This document shows positions 13,345 through 19,692 of a DNA stretch of 19,692 nt, piece by piece. The notes beneath the pieces are model-generated. The model did no database searches. It had not been told where the DNA came from and saw nothing but the letters and a program-made list of their open reading frames with translations. Source of the stretch: Candidatus Cibiobacter qucibialis. Lineage in GTDB: Bacteria; Bacillota; Clostridia; Oscillospirales; Ruminococcaceae. Location: assembly GCA_004000625.1 (NCBI GenBank), contig SAUS01000048.1, positions 1 through 19,692 of the forward strand, given 5' to 3'. The first letter of the stretch is position 1, and each line of letters begins with the position of its first letter. Both the position numbers and the translations under genes were made by a program.

Positions 13345-14835
13345 ATGAAGTCTACCAACATCCCTGAAGTCAAGCTGGGCATTGTTGCCGTCAGCCGTGA
13401 CTGTTTCCCCATTCAGCTGAGCGAAAAGCGCCGCGCCGCTATCGTGGCAGCCTGCCAGGCTAAGGGTCTGGACCTGTACGAGGCAAAGACCACTGTTGAG
13501 AACGAGAAGGACATGGAGAAGGCTGTTGCCGAGGTTACCGAGGCTGGCTGCAATGCTCTGACTGTTTTCCTGGGCAACTTTGGCCCCGAAACTCCGGAAA
13601 CCCTGATCGCAAAGTTCTTCAACGGCCCCTGCATGTTTGTTGCAGCTGCTGAAGGCGACGGTGACATGATCAACGGCCGCGGCGATGCTTACTGCGGCAT
13701 GCTGAACTGCTCCTACAACCTGGGCATGCGCCACCTGAAGGGCTACATCCCCGAATACCCCATCGGCACTGCTGATGAGATCGCTGATAAGATGATCGAG
13801 TTCGTTCCCATCGCCCGCACCCTGCTGGGCGTGCGTGATCTGAAGATCATTACCTTCGGCCCCCGCCCGCAGGACTTCTTTGCCTGCAACGCCCCCATCA
13901 AGGGCCTGTACGAGCTGGGCGTTGAAGTGGAAGAGAACAGCGAGCTGGACCTGCTGGTTTCCTACAAAGAGCATGCAAATGACCCGCGCATCGAGGATGT
14001 CTGCAAGGACATGGCTGCTGAGATGGGCGAAGGCCACTACTATCCCGACCTGCTGGCCCGCATGGCTCAGTTTGAGCTGACCCTGCTGGACTGGGCAGAT
14101 GCACACAAGGGCAGCAAGAAGTACGTTGCTTTTGCTGACAAGTGCTGGCCTGCATTCCCCTCTCAGTTCGGCTTTGAGCCCTGCTATGTCAACTCCCGCC
14201 TGGTAAGCCGCGGCATCCCCGTTTCCTGCGAAGTTGATATCTACGGCGCTCTGTCTGAGTACATCGGCATGTGCGCTTCCGGCGATACCGTTACCCTGCT
14301 GGACATCAACAACAGCGTGCCCCAGTACATTTACGATGAGGACATCGCAGGCAAGTTTGATTACAGCCTGACCGATACCTTCATGGGCTTCCACTGCGGC
14401 AACACCCCGGCCTGCAAGATGTGCAACGACCGTGCCGTTAAGTATCAGCTCATCCAGCACCGTCTGCTGGAGCCGGCCGGCAGCGATCCCGACTTCACCC
14501 GCGGCACCCTGGAAGGCGACATTGCACCTTCTGACATCACCTTCTACCGTCTGCAGTGCGACAGCGAGGGCAACTTGCGCTCCTACATTGCAGAGGGCGA
14601 GATCCTGCCTGTTGCTACCCGCTCCTTCGGCGGCATTGCAGTCTTTGGCATCCATGAGATGGGTCGTTTCTACCGCCATGTTCTGGTCCAGAAGCGTTAC
14701 CCGCACCATGGCGCCGTTGCATTCGGCCATTACGGCAAGATCCTGTTTGAGGTCCTCAAGTTCCTGGGCATTCAGGACATCGCTTACAACCAGCCCAAGA
14801 GCCTGCCGTACCCGACCGAGAATCCGTTTGCCTGA
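13345..14835 (+). CDS. L-fucose/L-arabinose isomerase-fold ketol isomerase (substrate uncertain)
   Basis: The 496-residue protein has the length and layout of the FucI/AraA superfamily. Acidic metal-ligand candidates lie in SCEVDIYGALSEY (Glu296 and Asp298), with a His in GFHCGNTPAC (His350). The C-terminal part contains FGGIAVFGIHEMGRFYRHV and YPHHGAVAFGH. The family converts aldoses to ketoses using Mn2+ in the cytoplasm. With xylulokinase upstream and phosphoketolase downstream, the likely substrate is a pentose such as D-xylose, L-arabinose or D-arabinose; the cluster lacks ribulokinase, aldolase and xylA. It is preceded by CGGAGGG 11 nt before ATG 13345 and by the 13217-13300 palindrome. 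Annotation as 'L-fucose isomerase' would be by fold only. Confidence 0.85.
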   Translation: MKSTNIPEVKLGIVAVSRDCFPIQLSEKRRAAIVAACQAKGLDLYEAKTTVENEKDMEKAVAEVTEAGCNALTVFLGNFGPETPETLIAKFFNGPCMFVAAAEGDGDMINGRGDAYCGMLNCSYNLGMRHLKGYIPEYPIGTADEIADKMIEFVPIARTLLGVRDLKIITFGPRPQDFFACNAPIKGLYELGVEVEENSELDLLVSYKEHANDPRIEDVCKDMAAEMGEGHYYPDLLARMAQFELTLLDWADAHKGSKKYVAFADKCWPAFPSQFGFEPCYVNSRLVSRGIPVSCEVDIYGALSEYIGMCASGDTVTLLDINNSVPQYIYDEDIAGKFDYSLTDTFMGFHCGNTPACKMCNDRAVKYQLIQHRLLEPAGSDPDFTRGTLEGDIAPSDITFYRLQCDSEGNLRSYIAEGEILPVATRSFGGIAVFGIHEMGRFYRHVLVQKRYPHHGAVAFGHYGKILFEVLKFLGIQDIAYNQPKSLPYPTENPFA

Positions 14836-14897
14836 TCTGGCATAAAAAGCTGAACCAAAATCCAGCAACAAGAACGGAATCCACTATTTTGTTTCGG

Positions 14898-14917
14898 TAA
14901 CAGTCACGATACTGTTA
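14898..14917. promoter_or_regulatory. Palindromic operator candidate upstream of phosphoketolase
   Basis: TAACAGTcacgatACTGTTA is a perfect inverted repeat with 7-bp arms and a 6-bp centre, in the 129-bp gap before the phosphoketolase gene. It overlaps a weak promoter-like stretch (TTGTTT at 14889-14894, GATACT nearby). The form suits a dimeric regulator. A small mRNA hairpin is the alternative. Confidence 0.5.
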
Positions 14918-14964
14918 AGCGTAGGGAAGAACCGTAAGAAAACAAAAATCTAGGGAGGAACATT

Positions 14965-17337
14965 ATGCTGAATCCGTCCGAACTGAAAAAGATCGACGCC
15001 TATTGGCGTGCCAGCAACTACCTGGCAGCAGGCCAGCTGTACCTGCTCGATAACCCCCTGCTGCGCCGTCCGCTGACCCGTGACGACGTGAAGAAGAAGA
15101 TCGTTGGCCACTGGGGCACCGTGCCTGGCCAGAATTTCGTTTACGTGCACCTGAACCGTGTCATCAAGAAGTATGACCAGGATATGATCCTGATCTCCGG
15201 CCCGGGCCACGGAGGAAACTTCTTTGTTGCCAACGCTTACCTGGATGGCACCTACTCTGAAGTTTACCCCAACATCAGCCGTGATGAAGAGGGCATGAAG
15301 AAGCTGTTCAAGCAGTTCTCCTTCCCCGGCGGCATCTCCAGCCACGTTGCACCCGAAACTCCGGGCTCCATCAACGAAGGCGGCGAGCTGGGCTACTCCA
15401 TCGCACACGCATTTGGCGCTGTGTTCGATAACCCGGATCTGATCTGCGCAGTTACCGTTGGCGACGGCGAAGCTGAGACCGGCCCCCTGGCCACCAGCTG
15501 GCAGTCCAACAAGTTCCTGAACCCCGTGGGTGACGGCGCTGTTCTGCCCATCCTGCACCTGAATGGCTACAAGATCTCCAACCCCACCATCTTTGGCCGT
15601 ATGACCCATGAAGAGATGGAGAGCTTCTTCCGTGGCTGCTCCTGGAAGCCGTACTTCGTTGAAGGCGACGACCCGATGACCATGCACGAGAAGATGGCTG
15701 AGACCCTGGATACCGTCATCGAAGAGATCCACGACATCCAGAAGCGCGCCCGTGCTGGTGAGGATATGGGCCATATCCAGTGGCCTATGATCGTTCTGCG
15801 CACCCCGAAGGGCTGGACTGGCCCGAAGGTAGTGGACGGCAAGCCCATCGAGGGCACCTTCCGTGCACACCAGGTGCCCATCGACATCACTGTCGGCACC
15901 CCGAACCAGGAAGAGCACCTGAAGCAGATCGAAGAATGGCTGCACAGCTACCATGCTGAGGAACTGTTCGACGAGAACGGCACCCTGATCCCCGAACTGC
16001 AGGAACTGGCTCCCACCGGCGACCGCCGTCTGGCTGCCAACCCGCACGCAAACGGCGGCAAGCTGCTGCGTGACCTGCGTACCCCCGATTTCAAGCAGTA
16101 TGCAGTGGATATCCCGTTCCCCGGCTCTGTCGAGAAGCAGGATATGATCGAGCTGGGCGGTTACATCCGCGACGTGCTCAAGCTGAATGCTGATGCTAAA
16201 AACTTCCGCATCTTTGGACCTGACGAGACCATGTCCAACCGTCTGTACAAGTGCTTCGAAGCTACCCAGCGTGATTGGAACTCCACCATCATCCCGGGCG
16301 ATGAATTCCTGGCAAACGACGGCCGCATCATGGACTCCATGCTGTCCGAGCATATGTGCGAAGGCTGGCTGGAAGGCTACCTGCTGACCGGTCGTCACGG
16401 CTTCTTTGCTTCCTACGAGAGCTTCATCCGCGTGGTGGACTCCATGGTTGCACAGCATGCTAAGTGGCTGAAGGTTTGCAGCCAGCTGCCCTGGCGTCAG
16501 AGCATTGCTTCCCTGAACCTGATCCTGACCTCCAACGTATGGCAGCAGGATCACAATGGCTTCACCCATCAGGATCCCGGCTTCCTGGATCACATCGCCA
16601 ACAAGAAGGCAGACGTTGTCCGCCTGTACCTGCCGCCGGATACCAACTGCCTGCTGAGCTGCTTCGACCACTGTGTCCGCAGCCGTGACTATGTCAACGT
16701 ACTGGTCACCTCCAAGCATCCGCGTCCCCAGTGGCTGACCATGGAGCAGGCTGTTAAGCACTGCACCCAGGGCGTTGGCATCTGGGATTGGGCTTCCAGC
16801 GATGCAGGCGAAGAGCCGGATGTTGTCATGGCCTGCTGCGGCGATACCCCGACCCTGGAAACTCTGGCTGCTGTCACCATCCTGCGCGACGCAATGCCCG
16901 AACTGAAGATCCGCGTTGTCAACGTTGTTGACCTGATGAAGCTTGAGCCCAACACCAAGCATCCTCATGGCCTGTCTGACGCTGATTACGATGCTCTGTT
17001 CACCAAGGATAAGCCGATCATCTTCGCATTCCATGGTTACCCGACCCTGATCCATGAGCTGACCTACGAGCGTACCAACCGCAACCTGTCTGTCCATGGC
17101 TACCAGGAGGAAGGCACCATTACCACGCCGTTCGATATGCGCGTGCAGAACGAGATCGACCGCTTCCACCTGGTTAAGGATGTCCTGCAGCACCTGCCGC
17201 AGCTGGGCAACAAGGGCGCTTATCTGATCCAGCAGATGAACGACAAGCTGGTTGCTCATAAGAACTACATCCACGAAGTTGGCCAGGATCTGCCTGAGAT
17301 CATCGACTGGAAGTGGCATCTGCCTGAGAACAAGTAA
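14965..17337 (+). CDS. xpkA: Xylulose 5-phosphate / fructose 6-phosphate phosphoketolase
   Basis: The 790-residue protein has full family length. Its thiamine-diphosphate motif begins VGDGEAETG (Gly166 onward) and continues to NKFLNP...HLNGYKISNPT. Catalytic landmarks are GPGHGG (about 79-84), FSFPGGISSHVAPETPGSIN and FGPDETMSN. GRHGFFASYESF and HQDPGF lie in the second domain. It cleaves xylulose 5-phosphate with phosphate to acetyl phosphate and glyceraldehyde 3-phosphate in the cytoplasm; many members also use fructose 6-phosphate, which sequence alone does not decide. The start is ATG 14965 behind AGGGAGGA. Placed after xylB and the isomerase, it completes a pentose route to acetyl phosphate. 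Its gap contains a possible separate operator. The gene ends at the terminator 17384-17430. Confidence 0.95.
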   Translation: MLNPSELKKIDAYWRASNYLAAGQLYLLDNPLLRRPLTRDDVKKKIVGHWGTVPGQNFVYVHLNRVIKKYDQDMILISGPGHGGNFFVANAYLDGTYSEVYPNISRDEEGMKKLFKQFSFPGGISSHVAPETPGSINEGGELGYSIAHAFGAVFDNPDLICAVTVGDGEAETGPLATSWQSNKFLNPVGDGAVLPILHLNGYKISNPTIFGRMTHEEMESFFRGCSWKPYFVEGDDPMTMHEKMAETLDTVIEEIHDIQKRARAGEDMGHIQWPMIVLRTPKGWTGPKVVDGKPIEGTFRAHQVPIDITVGTPNQEEHLKQIEEWLHSYHAEELFDENGTLIPELQELAPTGDRRLAANPHANGGKLLRDLRTPDFKQYAVDIPFPGSVEKQDMIELGGYIRDVLKLNADAKNFRIFGPDETMSNRLYKCFEATQRDWNSTIIPGDEFLANDGRIMDSMLSEHMCEGWLEGYLLTGRHGFFASYESFIRVVDSMVAQHAKWLKVCSQLPWRQSIASLNLILTSNVWQQDHNGFTHQDPGFLDHIANKKADVVRLYLPPDTNCLLSCFDHCVRSRDYVNVLVTSKHPRPQWLTMEQAVKHCTQGVGIWDWASSDAGEEPDVVMACCGDTPTLETLAAVTILRDAMPELKIRVVNVVDLMKLEPNTKHPHGLSDADYDALFTKDKPIIFAFHGYPTLIHELTYERTNRNLSVHGYQEEGTITTPFDMRVQNEIDRFHLVKDVLQHLPQLGNKGAYLIQQMNDKLVAHKNYIHEVGQDLPEIIDWKWHLPENK

Positions 17338-17383
17338 TTTGTTCTGAACCCTTTGTTTACTAACCCCAAACCCTGAAAATATG

Positions 17384-17430
17384 CCGCCCGCCGCAGCCCC
17401 CCGCAAGGGGACTGCGGCGGGTGGTTTTTT
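17384..17430 (+). terminator. Rho-independent terminator of the pentose cluster
   Basis: A 13-bp GC-rich stem pairs CCGCCCGCCGCAG (17384-17396) with CTGCGGCGGGTGG (17412-17424), with one G-U. An inner CCCC/GGGG helix caps it and six T follow (17425-17430). It is a very strong terminator 46 bp after the phosphoketolase stop. Confidence 0.92.
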
Positions 17431-17480
17431 GTGCGCTGATATTTTCTTCTCTTGTGCAGGCTGCTGTGCATGCTGGCCCG

Positions 17481-17551
17481 GCAAAATAAAAACACCCCCG
17501 CTCAGGTGCGGCACTGCTTTGCAGCAGGCCATGCGCCGGGGCGGGGGTGTT
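17481..17551 (-). terminator. Rho-independent terminator of pckA
   Basis: Eleven base pairs join AACACCCCCGC (17491-17501) and GCGGGGGTGTT (17541-17551). On the minus strand the hairpin is followed by a T-rich run (complement of 17481-17492). A second small hairpin fills the loop (CTGC/GCAG near 17514-17524). It faces the pentose-cluster terminator, insulating the convergent units. Confidence 0.85.
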
Positions 17552-17607
17552 ATTCGTTACAACAAATCAAGCCTTAAGCGGCTTGTGCACAGAACTTGCA
17601 GCAGAAA

Positions 17608-19212
17608 TTACAGCTGCGGGCCGGCAGAGACCAGAGCCTTGCCGTGCTCGTTGCCTTCGTACTTGGCGAAGTTCTTGATGAAGCGGCTTGCCAGGTCCTC
17701 AGCCTTCTTGTTCCACTCAGCAGCATCTGCATAGGTGTCACGAGGATCGAGGATAGCGGGATCAACGCCGGGCAGAGAAGTGGGAACTTCGAAATCGAAG
17801 TACGGGATCTTCTTAGTCGGGGCTTCGTTGATAGCGCCGCTCAGGATAGCGTCGATGATGCCGCGGGTATCCTTGATGGAGATACGCTTGCCAGTGCCGT
17901 TCCAGCCAGTGTTGACCAGGTAAGCCTTAGCGCCGCTCTTTTCCATCTTCTTGACCAGCTCTTCAGCATACTTGGTGGGATGCAGTTCCAGGAATGCCTG
18001 GCCGAAGCAAGCAGAGAAGGTCGGGGTGGGCTCGGTGATGCCGCGCTCGGTGCCGGCCAGCTTTGCAGTAAAGCCAGACAGGAAGTAGTACTGGGTCTGA
18101 GCCGGGGTCAGGATGGAGACCGGGGGCAGAACGCCGAATGCGTCAGCAGACAGGAAGATAACATTCTTGGCTGCCGGAGCAGAAGAAATCGGGCGAACGA
18201 TGTTCTGAATGTGGTTGATGGGGTAGGAAACACGAGTGTTCTCGGTCACGCTCTTATCAGCGAAATCGATCTTGCCTTCGGCGTCGAGGGAGACGTTCTC
18301 CAGCAGAGCGTTGCGCTTGATGGCGTTGTAGATGTCAGGCTCAGAATCTTTGTCCAGGTTGATGACTTTGGCGTAGCAGCCACCCTCAAAGTTGAAGACG
18401 CCGTTGTCGTCCCAGCCGTGCTCGTCATCGCCGATCAGCAGGCGCTTCGGGTCGGTGGACAGGGTGGTCTTGCCGGTGCCGGACAGACCGAAGAAGATGG
18501 CGGTGTTCTTGCCTTCCTTATCGGTGTTGGCGGAGCAGTGCATGGAAGCCATGCCCTTCAGCGGCAGGAAGTAGTTCATCATGGAGAACATGCCCTTCTT
18601 CATCTCGCCGCCGTACCAGGTGTTGATGATGACCTGCTCATGGCTGGTGATGTTGAAGGCAACGCAGGTCTCGCTGTTCAGGCCCAGTTCCTTGTAGTTC
18701 TCAACCTTAGCCTTGGAAGCGTTGTAAACAACGAAGTCAGGCTCAAAGTTTTCCAGTTCCTCGGCGGTGGGCTTGATGAACATGTTGGTAACAAAGTGTG
18801 CCTGCCAGGCCACTTCCACGATGAAGCGAATGGCCATGCGGGTATCCTTGTTAGCGCCGCAGAAAGCGTCAACAACGAACAGGCGCTTGTTGCACAGTTC
18901 CTTCTTGGCGATATCCTTAACGGTAGCCCAGGTGCTCTCGCTCATGGGATGGTTGTCGTTCTTGTACTCGTCAGAAGTCCACCAAACGGTGTTCTTGGAG
19001 TTTTCGTCCATGACGATGTACTTATCCTTGGGGGAACGGCCAGTGTAAACACCAGTCATAACGTTGACAGCACCCAGCTCGCTGACCTGACCCTTTTCGT
19101 AGCCTACCAGTTCGGGCTTGGTCTCTTCCTCGAACAGCAGCTCGTAGGAAGGATTGTGCACGATCTCAGTCGTGCCGGTGATGCCATACTTGGTAAGATC
19201 CAGATTTGCCAT
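17608..19212 (-). CDS. pckA: ATP-dependent phosphoenolpyruvate carboxykinase
   Basis: The 534-residue protein has the normal length for the ATP-type enzyme. It shows GVYTGRSPKDKYIV near the N-terminus, which provides substrate-binding Arg, and WYGGEMKKGMFSMMNYFLP at the Lys/metal site. The P-loop is GLSGTGKT (about 243-250, Lys248), followed by LIGDDEHGWDDNGVFNFEGG (kinase-2/metal) and SGFTAKLAGTE. It interconverts oxaloacetate + ATP and PEP + CO2 + ADP in the cytoplasm. In anaerobic gut bacteria it often runs towards oxaloacetate and conserves ATP; direction here is inference. The start is ATG 19212 with AAAGAGG 10 nt upstream; a start 33 bp further up lacks a ribosome site. Single gene with own promoter and terminator. 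A leader of about 100 nt precedes it. Confidence 0.96.
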   Translation of the reverse strand: MANLDLTKYGITGTTEIVHNPSYELLFEEETKPELVGYEKGQVSELGAVNVMTGVYTGRSPKDKYIVMDENSKNTVWWTSDEYKNDNHPMSESTWATVKDIAKKELCNKRLFVVDAFCGANKDTRMAIRFIVEVAWQAHFVTNMFIKPTAEELENFEPDFVVYNASKAKVENYKELGLNSETCVAFNITSHEQVIINTWYGGEMKKGMFSMMNYFLPLKGMASMHCSANTDKEGKNTAIFFGLSGTGKTTLSTDPKRLLIGDDEHGWDDNGVFNFEGGCYAKVINLDKDSEPDIYNAIKRNALLENVSLDAEGKIDFADKSVTENTRVSYPINHIQNIVRPISSAPAAKNVIFLSADAFGVLPPVSILTPAQTQYYFLSGFTAKLAGTERGITEPTPTFSACFGQAFLELHPTKYAEELVKKMEKSGAKAYLVNTGWNGTGKRISIKDTRGIIDAILSGAINEAPTKKIPYFDFEVPTSLPGVDPAILDPRDTYADAAEWNKKAEDLASRFIKNFAKYEGNEHGKALVSAGPQL

Positions 19213-19246
19213 GTTACAAATACCTCTTTCCTTAAGAATGGTCATG

Positions 19247-19309
19247 TGTATTCTGCGCTATCCAGCCATAGAATATCACAGAAAGCAATTGAGATATACG
19301 ATTGCGTAT
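19247..19309 (-). promoter_or_regulatory. Structured 5' leader of pckA
   Basis: Two inverted repeats lie in the untranslated leader. TATTCT/AGAATA arms bracket 19247-19274, and ATACGattgCGTAT (19296-19309) follows just after the likely transcription start. The second could be an operator, and both could fold in mRNA. No known riboswitch core is recognisable. Confidence 0.4.
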
Positions 19310-19322
19310 TCTCCTACCTAAC

Positions 19323-19350
19323 ATTATACATAAAAATTCGCCAAAATCAA
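19323..19350 (-). promoter_or_regulatory. Sigma-A promoter of pckA
   Basis: On the minus strand the elements are TTGATT (19345-19350), a 16-bp spacer and a perfect TATAAT (19323-19328). The predicted start is about 104 nt before the ATG. Confidence 0.7.
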
Positions 19351-19692
19351 CAAACTTGGACTTAAATTCTCATAAAAGTAACAAATTTGGTAGGGAAAAG
19401 AATAGGCGGGGACCGGGAGGGGAAATAAAATGAATAGAAACTGGGAACACTGCGAGGAAAAGCCAGAGAAAAGCGGGATTGATGTGATTAGAAAGTGAGA
19501 GAGAATGCTTGAGAGTGTTGCGAGATAGGTATTCCCTTGCATTATAATGTATAGGGGGACATGGGGGATGAATAAGGGATAGAAAGGGGATTGAATTTGA
19601 TAGAATAGAGAAACCACGTTAAAGCGTCCATATGCAACCTGCCCAAAAATAAATCGAAAAAATTATGAAGAAAATCGAAAAAAGGTGTTGAC
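19351..19692 (+). other. Purine-rich intergenic region ending at a probable promoter
   Basis: I find no credible gene here. The plus strand is strongly A/G-rich from about 19380 to 19620. A perfect TATAAT (19543-19548) has TTGCGA 19 bp upstream, a wide spacing, so a weak promoter for a small transcript is possible. Towards the edge AAATCGAAAAAA occurs twice (19651-19662, 19672-19683), 21 bp apart. The window ends in GTGTTGAC, which reads as A-tract upstream elements and the -35 box of a strong promoter whose gene lies outside the window. Confidence 0.5.

Noticed and set aside
14950..17532. An 860-codon minus-strand frame opposite phosphoketolase
   Set aside because: Phosphoketolase is certain on the plus strand; the long frame arises from its strongly biased codon use, which removes stops from the opposite strand.
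17596..19365. A 589-codon plus-strand frame opposite pckA
   Set aside because: pckA has complete catalytic motifs and signals on the minus strand; the plus frame resembles no family.
19324..19617. A 97-codon minus-strand open frame in the right-hand intergenic region
   Set aside because: Composition is simply the complement of a purine-rich stretch, there is no ribosome site, and it overlaps the pckA promoter.

Overview
The window looks like chromosomal DNA of a moderately GC-rich gut Firmicute of the Oscillospirales (Faecalibacterium / Gemmiger / Subdoligranulum type). This is inferred from strong AGGAGG-type ribosome binding sites, consensus sigma-A promoters, protein families typical of that group (clostridial DUF4867, an L-fucose-isomerase-like protein, ATP-type PEP carboxykinase) and Firmicute-type mobile-element debris. 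The species cannot be fixed from the sequence alone. No tRNA, rRNA or CRISPR array is visible.

Layout. Positions 1-1255 are an AT-rich graveyard. It holds gene tails, a frameshifted DUF4143-type ATPase fragment with a good terminator, a tyrosine-recombinase fragment cut by a small inverted-repeat element, and a P-loop gene stub. Positions 1272-2099 (minus) encode a SpoU-family RNA methyltransferase, divergent from a MarR regulator plus two half-size ABC exporter subunits (2241-6115). The subunits have complementary degenerate and consensus ATP sites. An internally deleted IS630 relative follows (6182-6527). Then come an AhpD-like protein (minus, 6626-7138) and a divergent pair, a beta-lactamase-fold serine hydrolase and an acyltransferase-3 membrane protein (7321-9667), closed by a strong terminator. 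A second, longer copy of the inverted-repeat element sits at 9777-10060 in opposite orientation.

The main metabolic block runs from 10140 to 17337. An AraC-type regulator with a cupin-like sensor domain is divergent from a plus-strand cluster: xylulokinase (xylB), DUF4867 protein, FucI/AraA-fold isomerase and phosphoketolase. The simplest reading is pentose catabolism: aldopentose isomerised to ketopentose, phosphorylated to xylulose 5-phosphate, and cleaved to glyceraldehyde 3-phosphate plus acetyl phosphate. No canonical xylose isomerase is present, so the isomerase substrate and the role of DUF4867 are the open questions. A strong terminator ends the cluster and faces the terminator of the convergent ATP-dependent PEP carboxykinase (pckA, 17608-19212, minus).

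The last ~320 bp are purine-rich and non-coding. They end in phased A-tracts followed by TTGAC, probably the upstream half of a strong promoter cut by the window edge.

The most unusual observations are the short inverted-repeat element, whose removal with one copy of its TTAG duplication restores the recombinase reading frame; the non-standard pentose gene set; a long palindrome inside the pentose transcript; and several compact divergent control regions.
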